Part shown: piece by piece, positions 18,036-26,139 of the stretch
How the letters are laid out: each line of letters starts with the position of its first letter
How positions within the stretch are numbered: position 1 is the stretch's first letter
Assembly: GCF_000732625.1 (NCBI RefSeq)
Contig: NZ_JPJI01000032.1
Span: forward strand, 248,001 to 312,000
Direction of reading: 5' to 3'
DNA: 64,000 nt
DNA from: Nonlabens ulvanivorans
Lineage (GTDB): Bacteria; Bacteroidota; Bacteroidia; Flavobacteriales; Flavobacteriaceae
Notes under the pieces: generated by a model
What the model was told of the DNA's origin: nothing
What the model saw: only the letters and a program-made list of their open reading frames with translations
Databases searched by the model: none
Program-made: the position numbers and the translations under genes

Positions 18036-18089
18036 AACTCCTTTTAACTATGGCTCTATTGCATAAATGCCCTGTAGTCAAAAGGAGTT
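18036..18089 (+). promoter_or_regulatory. Inverted repeat folding around a start codon
   Basis: AACTCCTTTTAACTA (18036-18050) and TAGTCAAAAGGAGTT (18075-18089) are complementary at 14 of 15 positions with a 24-base loop. The A of the ATG start at 18050 is the last base of the left arm. An mRNA hairpin here could hide or present the start codon. Confidence 0.5.
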
Positions 18090-18703
18090 CTCTTCTAAGC
18101 ATATTTTTGATATTCGCTTTCGCGAAAGCGCAATCACAACGCAATTCTAGTCATATCACTTATGACAACACAGGAATCTCTACAGTTGACATATATCTAG
18201 AATCTACTATTGAGCTAGAAATTATTACAACGAAAGAGGAACACATTAGAATAATTGAAAGTCAAGGAGGAGAATACCGAAGTGCAGTTTTGTTAAATAC
18301 AGCAATATCCAACGACACTTTAAAAATTACCGATCCTTTTAATCCCAGCTTTTCTTTTCCACAAGACAAATTGAGTGCACACAAGATTATAGACGGAAAA
18401 GCAACGATTTACCTTCCAGAAAACTTAGCTCTAGATATTAACTCGCGCAATTGCTTTTTAAGCATCAATGGTAAATTTGAATTTTCTTTTATCAATCTAG
18501 AATCTGGCAGCTGTTTATTAAAAAATGTACGTGGAGATTTTCATATCGTATCAGTAAACGCGATGGTTACAGTCATCAATCCGTCATCTTACATAGAATT
18601 GTCCACAAAATATGGTGTAATAACCCAATTAACTAATGAGTCGATTGTTTATTATAACCAGAAAATAGAAACCATAAATAGCAACATTACTATTAAGGAT
18701 TAA
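18050..18703 (+). CDS. Secreted protein of unknown function, DUF4097-like beta-rich
   Basis: 217 residues. The N-terminus has a signal peptide whose hydrophobic core runs LLSIFLIFAFAKAQS; the AFAKA part is encoded by a perfect copy of the 16-bp palindrome. The mature part is beta-rich (LEIITTKEEHIRIIES, KATIYLPENLALDINSRN, VRGDFHIVSVNAMVTVINP) and resembles adhesin-like right-handed repeats of DUF4097 type, a weak assignment. It lies between the dksA-like gene and lspA on the same strand. The start codon lies in an inverted repeat (18036-18089). Confidence 0.7.
   Translation: MALLHKCPVVKRSSLLSIFLIFAFAKAQSQRNSSHITYDNTGISTVDIYLESTIELEIITTKEEHIRIIESQGGEYRSAVLLNTAISNDTLKITDPFNPSFSFPQDKLSAHKIIDGKATIYLPENLALDINSRNCFLSINGKFEFSFINLESGSCLLKNVRGDFHIVSVNAMVTVINPSSYIELSTKYGVITQLTNESIVYYNQKIETINSNITIKD
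18115..18130. repeat. 16-bp palindrome, perfect copy inside a signal-peptide region
   Basis: CGCTTTCGCGAAAGCG encodes AFAKA at the end of the hydrophobic core and probable cleavage site of the 18050 gene's signal peptide. Confidence 0.9.
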
Positions 18704-18707
18704 ATAG

Positions 18708-18715
18708 TATTTTTG
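18708..18715 (+). promoter_or_regulatory. Possible -7 element for lspA
   Basis: TATTTTTG fits TAnnTTTG and lies 20 bases before the lspA ATG. Confidence 0.35.
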
Positions 18716-18735
18716 CCCCTATCCAAACGCAACTG

Positions 18736-19350
18736 ATGAAGTTATCCAAAGCGATTCTTATTATAATTTTAGTGTTATTAATTGATCAAATCAGTAAGAT
18801 CTATATCAAACTGAATTATACACTTACTACAGATTCCAACAACCCAATTTATGATCTTAATAAATTCAAACTCATGTTTTATGAAAATGCTGGTGCAGCA
18901 TGGGGCGCTGAAATTCCAGGAGAATATGGGAAGTTGATTCTAGTTATTTTTAGAGTCTTTGCCGTTTTTGGTATTGGGTATTGGTTATGGAATAGTATTA
19001 AAAATAACGGCCACAAAATTCTTATTATATCCATTGCACTTATTTTCTCTGGTGCTTTAGGTAATATTATTGACTCTATATTTTATGGGGTGATTTTTTC
19101 TGGTAGTGATCATGGCGCGGTAGCTACTTTATTTCCTGAAAATGGATATGCACCATTAGGATATGGTAAAGTAGTGGATATGCTTTATTTCCCTCTTTTT
19201 GATGGTGTATGGCCAGCATGGTTGCCATGGATCGGTGGAGAAACCTTTTCTTTTTTTAACGCGATATTCAACATAGCAGACTCTGCTATAACAATAGGTG
19301 TAATCTTATTAATTCTTTTTAGTAAAAAAGCTTTTCCAGAAAAATCTTAG
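18736..19350 (+). CDS. lspA: Lipoprotein signal peptidase (signal peptidase II)
   Basis: 204 residues, four membrane helices. It cleaves lipoprotein signal peptides after diacylglycerol transfer. Catalytic aspartates are D113 in GALGNIIDSIFYG and D182 in FNIADSAITIG; the N-terminal LIDQISKIYIK and FYENAGAAWG blocks also fit. A loop of about 60 residues between the two catalytic aspartates (PENGYAPLGYGKVVDMLYFP region) makes it longer than the roughly 160-residue proteobacterial form; this is normal in Bacteroidota. Its last four bases overlap the tail of the convergent receiver gene. Local substrates include the lipoproteins at 8305 and 34909. Confidence 0.95.
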   Translation: MKLSKAILIIILVLLIDQISKIYIKLNYTLTTDSNNPIYDLNKFKLMFYENAGAAWGAEIPGEYGKLILVIFRVFAVFGIGYWLWNSIKNNGHKILIISIALIFSGALGNIIDSIFYGVIFSGSDHGAVATLFPENGYAPLGYGKVVDMLYFPLFDGVWPAWLPWIGGETFSFFNAIFNIADSAITIGVILLILFSKKAFPEKS

Positions 19351-19757
19351 AGTCTAAAAGCACTTATCATCGCCTCTTTTGATATAGGCTTTGTAATAAA
19401 GTCGTTTACAATAGCGTGATTACGAGCTTTATTCATTTCTTCAGGATTAATGGTAGAACTTACCACGTTAAGCTTGAGACTACTTTGCTTCAGTTCATTT
19501 GCATATGGCTCCAGCGCATCTAGAAATTCCCAACCATCCATAATAGGCATATTAAGATCTAAGAGAACTACCTGTGGTAAAGCTGTTGCATTATTACCCG
19601 CAAGAGCTTCTTCAAAATAATCAAAGGCTTGCTTGCCATTTTCAAATACTAATAATTCTTGAGCTAGCTCATTTTTATTTATGAGCATTTTGATCAGACT
19701 TACATATAGTTTGTCATCATCAATTATACAGGCTCTATGTATGGTTTTTATAGACAT
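19347..19757 (-). CDS. Single-domain CheY-like response regulator
   Basis: 136 residues, one receiver domain only. It has the acidic triad IIDDD, phospho-acceptor D67 in VVLLDLNMPIMDG, the VSST Thr/Ser site and K in DFITKPIS. There is no output domain, so it must act by protein contact or in a phosphorelay. Its ATG follows the stop of the PAS histidine kinase immediately (TAA then ATG), so the two are one operon and likely partners. Its 3' end overlaps lspA by four bases. Confidence 0.93.
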   Translation of the reverse strand: MSIKTIHRACIIDDDKLYVSLIKMLINKNELAQELLVFENGKQAFDYFEEALAGNNATALPQVVLLDLNMPIMDGWEFLDALEPYANELKQSSLKLNVVSSTINPEEMNKARNHAIVNDFITKPISKEAMISAFRL

Positions 19758-20855
19758 TTATTCAAATCTTATTGAAAACGTACTTCCTTTTCCTAATTCA
19801 CTTTTAACAGATATATCACCACCTAAAGCTTCAACCTTACTTTTTACTAAAAACAAGCCTACTCCACGGGCATCATCATTGGTATGAAAGGTACGATACA
19901 TATGAAATAATTTACCTGCATGACGTTTTAAATCAATACCTATTCCATTATCTCTTATAATTAACAGCTTCCGTTTATTCTTAGATTTAGTCTTAACCAC
20001 AATCTTCAATGGTCTTTCCAAATCTCTATATTTGATAGCATTACTTATTAAATTTCTGAAAACACTTTCTAAAAATGATGGTACGTATTCTATAGAAAGC
20101 AACTCTGCAAAATCATAAGTTACCGTTGCGTTTACCGCTTTAATATCTTCTTCAAAATCTAATAACACTCTATTAAATATAGCCTCTATATCTATATTCT
20201 CTTTAATCTTTAATTCCGTATTAATAGTCACGACTTCATTCAGATGATGTAATGTCTGATTAAGACTGAAGGATATATCATTTAAGTAACTATTGAATAC
20301 CTCAACATCACTAGGCTCTTTGACATCATCAAAGGTCTGTAAGGTAAGTTGCAAATTACTGGCATGAGATCTTAGATTATGAGAAAGTATATGAGCAAAA
20401 TGAACTAGTCTTTCATTCTGAGCTTTAATTACTAAAGCAGCGTTCTCTACTTCTTGAGTGTTTTTTATATACCGATCTACGCTTGTAAAAACTCCACGTA
20501 GACCTACAACTCTATCTTCCTGTAAAAATGGATGACAATTAAATCGCACCCAAAGACGTTCTCCGTCAAACTTATTCATTTCTAAATCTAGAATCGTAGA
20601 ATTTCCTTTTAATGAATCACCTATCAGCTTTTTAAAAACCTTCTTATTGGCAAAAAATCGAGAAACATTATCGATATTTATTTCATAATCATGAGGAATC
20701 CCAAGCAAGTCTCTACTCCCAAAATTGAGAATAATCGCTCCGGTAATTAGATTACAACCATAGCCACCCGTTTGAGTCATCGTAGCTATCTCATTTAAGA
20801 AATATGACTTGTCTTCTAAGGCATTTTGAAGACTTATTTCATTATTGTTTTGCAT
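19758..20855 (-). CDS. PAS-domain histidine kinase
   Basis: 365 residues with no membrane segment, so a cytosolic sensor. A PAS-like fold covers about 20-130 (GYGCNLITGAIILNFG, LRGVFTSVDRYIKNTQEVE linker). The phospho-acceptor is H159 in AHILSHNLRSHASN, a form frequent in flavobacterial kinases. The ATPase domain has LISNAIKYRD (N), DNGIGIDL (G1), a YRTFH F-box and GVGLFLVKSKVEALGG (G2). It is directly upstream of the CheY-like partner. A near-copy of GAAAACGTTTTC (GAAAACGTTTAT, 20868-20879) lies just before its start. Confidence 0.92.
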   Translation of the reverse strand: MQNNNEISLQNALEDKSYFLNEIATMTQTGGYGCNLITGAIILNFGSRDLLGIPHDYEINIDNVSRFFANKKVFKKLIGDSLKGNSTILDLEMNKFDGERLWVRFNCHPFLQEDRVVGLRGVFTSVDRYIKNTQEVENAALVIKAQNERLVHFAHILSHNLRSHASNLQLTLQTFDDVKEPSDVEVFNSYLNDISFSLNQTLHHLNEVVTINTELKIKENIDIEAIFNRVLLDFEEDIKAVNATVTYDFAELLSIEYVPSFLESVFRNLISNAIKYRDLERPLKIVVKTKSKNKRKLLIIRDNGIGIDLKRHAGKLFHMYRTFHTNDDARGVGLFLVKSKVEALGGDISVKSELGKGSTFSIRFE

Positions 20856-20984
20856 CGTTTTTTAGGGGAAAACGTTTATTTCTAACCAGCAATTTAACCG
20901 GCCTTTCTAGTAACAACCGAAAAATAAGGTAAAAGTCGCAAACCACCTAGCTCATTTGCGCACTATCAGTAGTCTTTTAGTAAA

Positions 20985-21557
20985 TTATTGCCTGAAATCG
21001 TAAATTTCATCAGGACAGACCAACACATCTAATGGGATATCATTAGGATAGGTTTCAATTTGATAATTTAAAGGTTTAACAAAAGATAAACCTATCTTTA
21101 ATACCGTTGGTCGGCATTTTTCCAAAAACCTATCGTAAAATCCTTTTCCATAGCCTACTCTATTACCCATAGAATCGCAAACCAACAACGGTACAAATAC
21201 AACATCTAACTGTTTTTCATCAATTGCAATACCGTTACCATCTGGTTCAGGAATACCCCATTTATTAATCAGAATACGAGTGTCATCAGTCAACAAATAA
21301 TGACTCATACTATAATCTAAAAAATTACTTTTTGATAAAATGACATTTTTATCTTTTCCTTGAAGAGCATGAAGTATGAAATCTGTTTGAACTTCTTTAT
21401 GTTTTTCTATACTTAAAAAAAGATGATACATTTTAAAATCCCAGATATCCATAGTTAACAACCTATTTGCAATCTGTAAACTATAATCTTCAACCTTTTG
21501 AGGACTTAAATCTAATCGCAGTTGTTTATATTTATTTCTGAGTGCTTGCTTCTCCAT
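20985..21557 (-). CDS. 5-formyltetrahydrofolate cyclo-ligase
   Basis: 190 residues from ATG 21557 (an earlier ATG at 21587 lies deeper in the upstream gene). It converts 5-formyl-THF plus ATP to 5,10-methenyl-THF. Family signs are the KQALRNKYKQLR start, FLSIEKHKEVQT, the WGIPEPDG block, VFVPLLVCDSMGNRVGYGKG with the phosphate-binding GYGKGFYDRFL, and DIPLDVLVCPDEI at the end. It is the last gene of a minus-strand operon with the AstE-like, RimK-like and protease genes, overlapping the AstE-like gene by 26 bases. A functional link to them is not obvious. Confidence 0.93.
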   Translation of the reverse strand: MEKQALRNKYKQLRLDLSPQKVEDYSLQIANRLLTMDIWDFKMYHLFLSIEKHKEVQTDFILHALQGKDKNVILSKSNFLDYSMSHYLLTDDTRILINKWGIPEPDGNGIAIDEKQLDVVFVPLLVCDSMGNRVGYGKGFYDRFLEKCRPTVLKIGLSFVKPLNYQIETYPNDIPLDVLVCPDEIYDFRQ

Positions 21558-22512
21558 GATTTGCTGTAATATGGAAGATGGCGTCACCTTGATAAACCAT
21601 CGGACTTTGATTTACATTAATGATATATCCGGTCTGATTAGACTTTACTTTGTGTCTAAAAGAACCATAAGGATCAGTGATGGTAGCAATGTATTCACCC
21701 TTTTCAACTAATCTACCATAAGGCACTTTGGGATGAAATAGTCCAGAATAAGAAGCTCTTAACCACTTTGAACTTTTAACTACGATACTTGCTGGAGTCT
21801 CTGGTGGTAATTCAAAAGCTTCATCTAGCATATCTAAATGATGTAATACTCTTTTTGCTCCTTGGACACCTACCCTAACAATATTTTTATCACTCTCAAA
21901 TGACTTACCACCTTCAAATAATAAATATGTTTTACCTAATTCCATACAGGTATGTCTAAGAGTCCCTTTTAGTTTACCGCTATGAATAAGAAACGGTGCT
22001 TTAAAAATTTGAGCTAACTCAAGAGATTTCTCATAACTCGAATCTACTCGCATTTGAGGAGCATTAAAACGCTGGGCTCCACCTGTATGAAAATCCATAA
22101 CGATATCTACATGAGGCAAAATCTCATTCACAAATTGATGTGCAAATCTACCTGCAAGAGAACCAGATTTATAACCAGGAAAACTTCTGTTTAAATCACG
22201 ACCATCAGGAAACTCTCTTTTCATGTTCAGAAACCCAAAAATATTGAGCACTGGCATACAGATAATTGTACCAGACTGTGGCTTATTGTAACCTTTGGCA
22301 ATAATCTGACGCACTACTTCAATACCATTAATTTCATCACCATGCAAACCACCAGTAAGTAGCACTACTGGACCAGCCTTGCGTGCTCTACTAATTATTA
22401 CTGGTACTTCAATAGCTGTTGAGGTATAAAGCTTTGCTTTATTAAAATTAAGCTTGTAACTGTGTCCAGGCTTAATCTCTGTATCAAGTATGTTTATAAT
22501 TCTTAACGACAT
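21532..22512 (-). CDS. Succinylglutamate desuccinylase/aspartoacylase-family (M14-like) zinc hydrolase
   Basis: 326 residues. The zinc site shows GGLHGDEINGIE (H57, E60), the substrate-arginine loop DLNRSFPG and the third ligand MDFHTGGA. The catalytic Glu region is TYLLFEGGKSFE. The C-terminal beta domain is SGLFHPKVPYGRLVEKGEYIATITDPYG. The family removes acyl or amino-acid groups from small amides or peptides. Here it is translated from an ATG sharing one base with the RimK-like gene's stop, so it may remove or process amino acids added by that ligase. The substrate is unknown. Confidence 0.88.
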   Translation of the reverse strand: MSLRIINILDTEIKPGHSYKLNFNKAKLYTSTAIEVPVIISRARKAGPVVLLTGGLHGDEINGIEVVRQIIAKGYNKPQSGTIICMPVLNIFGFLNMKREFPDGRDLNRSFPGYKSGSLAGRFAHQFVNEILPHVDIVMDFHTGGAQRFNAPQMRVDSSYEKSLELAQIFKAPFLIHSGKLKGTLRHTCMELGKTYLLFEGGKSFESDKNIVRVGVQGAKRVLHHLDMLDEAFELPPETPASIVVKSSKWLRASYSGLFHPKVPYGRLVEKGEYIATITDPYGSFRHKVKSNQTGYIINVNQSPMVYQGDAIFHITANHGEASTQK

Positions 22513-23384
22513 TATACACTTTGCTCTATAAACTTGATGATTTCACGAGCAATATTATAGTTAGTAGCTCCTTCGATACCTTCTAATCCTGGAGAAGAAT
22601 TTACCTCGAGCACTAACGGACCACGTGCACTTTGTAATAAATCTACACCACAAACTCCTAGCCCTAAAGATTTTGCCGCACCTATTGCCGTTAACTCTTC
22701 TTCCTTAGATAGTTTTATTTGTTTTGCGCTACCTCCACGATGTAAATTAGATCTAAACTCGCCTTCCATCGCCTGACGTTTCATTGCGCCCACGACACGA
22801 TTACCGACCACAAAGGCTCTAAGATCAGCGCCACCAGCTTCTTTTATAAACTCTTGAACGATAACTCTTGACTGCATTGTATTATAGGCCTCAAGAATGG
22901 TCTGTGCACTGTCAAAATCTTCTGCGAGATTAACACCTATACCTTGAGTTCCTTCTAATACCTTAATAACCACAGGTGGTCCATCTACCATTTTTAAAAT
23001 CGCATCAGTATGTTTACCAAAGTTTGTAAAAACAGTTTTAGGCATACCAACACCAGCACTTGATAAACGCTGCAGGCTTTGCAGCTTATCTCTACTACGT
23101 ACTAAAGCTTGCGAACTCACTGTCGTAAAGCAATTCATTGCTTCAAACTGTCGTACAATTGCAGTTCCATAAAAGGTTATAGAAGCACCTATACGTGGTA
23201 TGATAGCATCTGGTTTATCTAGCTTTTCACCTTTATAGTAAACGCTAGGTTTCTGTCTTTCTAATTTTATATCACACTTTAATGGGTCAATAACTTTGAC
23301 TTGATGGCCAGCAGCTTCTGCCTCTTCCACCATTCGTTGTGTGCTATATAGCGTTTTACCGCGTGAGAGTATATTAATTTTCAT
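22512..23384 (-). CDS. rimK: RimK-family ATP-grasp amino-acid ligase
   Basis: 290 residues from ATG 23384 (MKINILSRGKTLYST); earlier in-frame ATGs lie inside the upstream gene. RimK enzymes add glutamate residues to the C-terminus of ribosomal protein S6, and relatives modify other peptides or make poly-glutamate. Visible features are the N-terminal RGKTLYSTQRMVEEA, IPRIGASITFYG, the ATP-grasp core (VVIKVLEGTQGIGV, VQEFIKEAGGADLRAFVVG) and the magnesium site GVDLLQSARGPLVLEVNSSPGLEG. It overlaps the protease gene by 11 bases upstream and the AstE-like gene by one base downstream, so one operon. Confidence 0.92.
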   Translation of the reverse strand: MKINILSRGKTLYSTQRMVEEAEAAGHQVKVIDPLKCDIKLERQKPSVYYKGEKLDKPDAIIPRIGASITFYGTAIVRQFEAMNCFTTVSSQALVRSRDKLQSLQRLSSAGVGMPKTVFTNFGKHTDAILKMVDGPPVVIKVLEGTQGIGVNLAEDFDSAQTILEAYNTMQSRVIVQEFIKEAGGADLRAFVVGNRVVGAMKRQAMEGEFRSNLHRGGSAKQIKLSKEEELTAIGAAKSLGLGVCGVDLLQSARGPLVLEVNSSPGLEGIEGATNYNIAREIIKFIEQSV

Positions 23385-23811
23385 GTAGGCCTTGAAGATA
23401 AGAAACATCCTGTAATTCAGAATCAACGATAAATTTAGAAGATAAAAATTTGCGTCCGATAAGCACCGGATATCTCATTTGCTCTCTATTACTAAGCGTT
23501 AATGAAATCTTCCATAACTTACCAAAGAGTCTGATGTTAGCCTGCACTTCATACCTCAATTCAGAAGTACCATTACTACTACGCACACTAGTTATTTCAT
23601 ACTCTTCAAACCTCATTTGCTTGCCATGATATTGCTCGTGTGCTTCATCCAGTAATGTAGCGAGCAGTATACCGTTTTCTTCAACAATATCAGTACAATG
23701 AATACTAGAGGTATAAGCACCCGTATCAATTTTTATATCGAGATTTTCGATTTCAAGTTTAGGAAAGTCTGCACGATCAGTGCGACCTATTATAAGTTTC
23801 TTTTTAGACAC
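23374..23811 (-). CDS. RimB-like retropepsin-type aspartic protease (Zn_protease family)
   Basis: 145 residues. IDTGAYTSSIHC (D29 in DTGA) is the retropepsin-like active site, and VLIGRKFLSSKFIVD is the conserved C-terminal part. The Pfam name is Zn_protease, but the DTGA motif points to an aspartic protease. Homologues accompany RimK in several phyla, and in Pseudomonas the RimB protease belongs to the rim operon. Its position as first gene of the operon before rimK fits that. The substrate may be a protein tail extended by RimK. Confidence 0.88.
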   Translation of the reverse strand: MSKKKLIIGRTDRADFPKLEIENLDIKIDTGAYTSSIHCTDIVEENGILLATLLDEAHEQYHGKQMRFEEYEITSVRSSNGTSELRYEVQANIRLFGKLWKISLTLSNREQMRYPVLIGRKFLSSKFIVDSELQDVSYLQGLHEN

Positions 23812-23897
23812 TATTTATCATCGATTAAGTAGGCAAAGATGCATGTAATTTATGAGAATATATCTTTAAGTAATCGTTAATTGTATCATTTGACAAA

Positions 23898-23913
23898 CGC
23901 TTTCGCGAAAGCG
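23898..23913. repeat. 16-bp palindrome, perfect copy in a divergent intergenic region
   Basis: CGCTTTCGCGAAAGCG between the start of the protease-rimK operon (minus) and the PhoD-like gene (plus). Confidence 0.9.
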
Positions 23914-24001
23914 TATAATCTATATCATATGGCATATAATTAACCTTAGGTTTATACAGGCTATGTAAATTTTTAAGACCTTTAAAAATTAAAAAATCAT
24001 C

Positions 24002-25321
24002 ATGAAAAAGATACTTCTACTCTTACTCTTTATATCAAGTCTCTCGATAGCACAAGAATCCTTACTACAATCTGGACCTATGGTGGGCTACTCTGATTTT
24101 AGAGAAGCGCTTATATGGGTACAAACAAAGGCACCTGCAAATGTGAAAATCGGATACTTTACAGGTGATGAAGACATGCGATTTACAGAAACCGTATCAA
24201 CTCATGCTGATGGAGATTATATCGCAAAACTATATCCGCGAGAGGTTATCTATGGCGCTACTTACACATACAAGCTCTACATTAATGACATATATGTCCC
24301 TAGAGAGTATAAATTAGAATTTCAGACACAAACCCTATGGCAATATAGAACAGATCCACCAGATTTTAAAATAGCTTTAGGCTCTTGCAATTTTATAAAC
24401 GATCAAAAAGATGATAGACCATCGCCATATGGTGGTCATTATGAAATTTTCAATAGTATTTTATCTAAAAATCCTGATCTGATGCTTTGGTCTGGAGATA
24501 ATACTTATTTAAGAACACCTGATTTTTTAACTGAAACAGGTATTAGATACCGTCACAGAAACACGCGTGCCTTACCAGAACTGCAGGCACTTTTAGGAAG
24601 TGTACATCATTATGCCACATGGGATGATCATGATTATGGACCTAACGACTCTGACCGCAGTTATGTTCATAAAAAAATTACCGAAAAAGCCTTTAATGAT
24701 TACTGGGGAAATTTAAACACTAATGCTGCTGGAAATGGTGGTGTCACACAGCACTTCCCTTTTAATGATGTTGAATTCTTTTTTCTAGATGATCGCTATC
24801 ATCGAGCACCTAATAAAGGTATGGATAACCATAAAGACTATTTTGGAGAAGATCAACTAGACTGGCTTATCGATGCGTTAACAGCTAGCAACGCATCTTT
24901 TAAAGTAGTCGTTGCTGGTGGACAGATCATAAGCGATGCGGCAGTTTATGAAAATTATGCGACTTATCCAGGTGAAAGAGAACGTCTCTTAAATCGATTA
25001 CATGAAGAACGTATTGAGCGTGTTCTATTTATAAGTGGTGATAGACATCATACTGAAATATCAAGATTAGAACGTGAAGATGCTTATCCTTTAATAGATA
25101 TAACTTGTTCACCATTAACTGCTGGAACTCATCAAGCCAGAGAAGAAGGAAACACTTTACAGGTAAAAGGAGCTACTTTTTATGAACATAATTTTGGAAT
25201 TATAGACGTTACTGGTTCTTATGGAAATAGATCTTTAAAACTGACTATATATGATACCCAAGGCGATAAAGTTTTTGATTATTCAATTAAGCAAAAAGAA
25301 CTACAGTACCCTAAAAATTAA
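24002..25321 (+). CDS. PhoD-like secreted alkaline phosphatase/phosphodiesterase
   Basis: 439 residues with a signal peptide (MKKILLLLLFISSLSIAQ). An N-terminal beta-sandwich (about 20-110) precedes the PhoD-type metallophosphoesterase domain: ALGSCNF, LMLWSGDNTYL, YATWDDHDYGPND, FFLDDRY, VVVAGGQI and FISGDRHHTE, which supply the metal ligands. Such enzymes hydrolyse phosphate mono- or diesters outside the inner membrane. No Tat motif (RRxFL) is visible, unlike Bacillus PhoD, so Sec export is more likely. It is monocistronic, ended by the terminator at 25328-25357. Confidence 0.9.
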   Translation: MKKILLLLLFISSLSIAQESLLQSGPMVGYSDFREALIWVQTKAPANVKIGYFTGDEDMRFTETVSTHADGDYIAKLYPREVIYGATYTYKLYINDIYVPREYKLEFQTQTLWQYRTDPPDFKIALGSCNFINDQKDDRPSPYGGHYEIFNSILSKNPDLMLWSGDNTYLRTPDFLTETGIRYRHRNTRALPELQALLGSVHHYATWDDHDYGPNDSDRSYVHKKITEKAFNDYWGNLNTNAAGNGGVTQHFPFNDVEFFFLDDRYHRAPNKGMDNHKDYFGEDQLDWLIDALTASNASFKVVVAGGQIISDAAVYENYATYPGERERLLNRLHEERIERVLFISGDRHHTEISRLEREDAYPLIDITCSPLTAGTHQAREEGNTLQVKGATFYEHNFGIIDVTGSYGNRSLKLTIYDTQGDKVFDYSIKQKELQYPKN

Positions 25322-25327
25322 ACGTAT

Positions 25328-25357
25328 AAAAAAACCGTTTCTTTTTTAAGGAAACGG
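25328..25357. terminator. Bidirectional terminator between the PhoD-like gene and a small gene
   Basis: CCGTTTC (25335-25341) pairs with GAAACGG (25351-25357). On the minus strand the stem is followed by seven T (complement of 25328-25334); on the plus strand a T-run follows after a short gap. Confidence 0.75.
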
Positions 25358-25386
25358 CCTTGCTTTTTTAATTTTTAGACTTGAAG

Positions 25387-25405
25387 GGTGCAATCGTATT
25401 GCACC
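25387..25405. repeat. Short perfect hairpin downstream of the small basic gene
   Basis: GGTGCAAT-CGT-ATTGCACC. It lies 11 bases past the stop of the 25417-25515 gene (minus). It lacks a following T-run, so it may stabilise the mRNA 3' end. Confidence 0.5.
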
Positions 25406-25416
25406 ATAAGAAACAA

Positions 25417-25515
25417 TTACTTCTTTGGAGCTTGTTTCTTTGCCTTTGGAGCTACCGCAGGCTTGGAAGAAGGTTTACCGAAATTTTTCGGGCCTTTTGC
25501 TGGTTTATTTGCCAT
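25417..25515 (-). CDS. Very small basic protein (32 residues), unknown function
   Basis: An ATG at 25515 opens a 32-codon frame ending in TAA at 25417. The product begins MANKPAKGPKNFGKPSSK and ends in APKAKKQAPKK. It is almost only Lys, Pro, Ala and Gly, with no hydrophobic core, so it is probably disordered and may bind nucleic acid or ribosomes. Support for a real gene is the coding-like composition, higher GC than its flanks, the hairpin and terminator just downstream, and the otherwise empty 346-base gap. It is too short for standard ORF calling. Confidence 0.6.
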   Translation of the reverse strand: MANKPAKGPKNFGKPSSKPAVAPKAKKQAPKK

Positions 25516-25668
25516 GGTTTATGACTTTAAGATTATGAAGTAAATGTATTCTAGTTCCAGAATATGCAATTCTTTTTTTAGTTAAATTTTAAGTGCGTTT
25601 TAGTTAAAAAAAAGACATACTAAATTCATAAAAATTTCTTACCTTACTGATATTCAAAAACATCAATT

Positions 25669-26136
25669 ATGGGTATCAAAAGTTTTGTAGGAAAAAGAAC
25701 TGGTCAGGTAAGTAGTTCAAATCAGGCTTTTCAAGTAAAAGATTTTATGACTCGTAAATTAGTCACTTTTAATCCAGATCAAGGTATTACTACTGTAATG
25801 GAAACCTTACTTAAACAACGTATTACAGGTGGACCTGTTGTCAATGAAAAAAAAGAGTTGGTGGGTATTATAAGTGATACTGACCTTATGCATGTAATAG
25901 GCGATAGTCGATATCACAATATGCCCGTCGGTGATCGTAAGGTGAGTGATTATATGTCTAAACAGGTAGACACTATAGAAGCAGAAGCAGACATTTTTGA
26001 GGCCGCTACTCGTTTCTTAAAAACAGGTCACAGACGTTTTCCTGTAACTGAGAACGGTAAATTAATCGGTCAAATCTCTAGAATGGATGTTATTATTGCT
26101 GCCACAAAACTTAAAGGTGAAGACTGGCAAAAATAA
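25669..26136 (+). CDS. CBS-domain protein
   Basis: 155 residues made of a short basic N-terminus and two CBS repeats: QVKDFMTRKLVTFNPDQGI to GIISDTDLMHVI, and KVSDYMSKQVDTIEAEADI to GQISRMDVIIAA. A pair of CBS motifs forms a Bateman module that usually binds adenosine nucleotides (AMP, ATP, SAM). There is no attached enzyme or channel, so it is a free-standing regulator whose partner is unknown. It ends three bases before the convergent DUF2237 gene. Confidence 0.9.
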   Translation: MGIKSFVGKRTGQVSSSNQAFQVKDFMTRKLVTFNPDQGITTVMETLLKQRITGGPVVNEKKELVGIISDTDLMHVIGDSRYHNMPVGDRKVSDYMSKQVDTIEAEADIFEAATRFLKTGHRRFPVTENGKLIGQISRMDVIIAATKLKGEDWQK

Positions 26137-26139
26137 CTA

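Noticed and set aside
23968-23990. AT-only inverted repeat AATTTTTAA / TTAAAAATT before the PhoD-like gene
   Set aside because: Short and of low complexity in an AT-rich gap; not distinguishable from chance.
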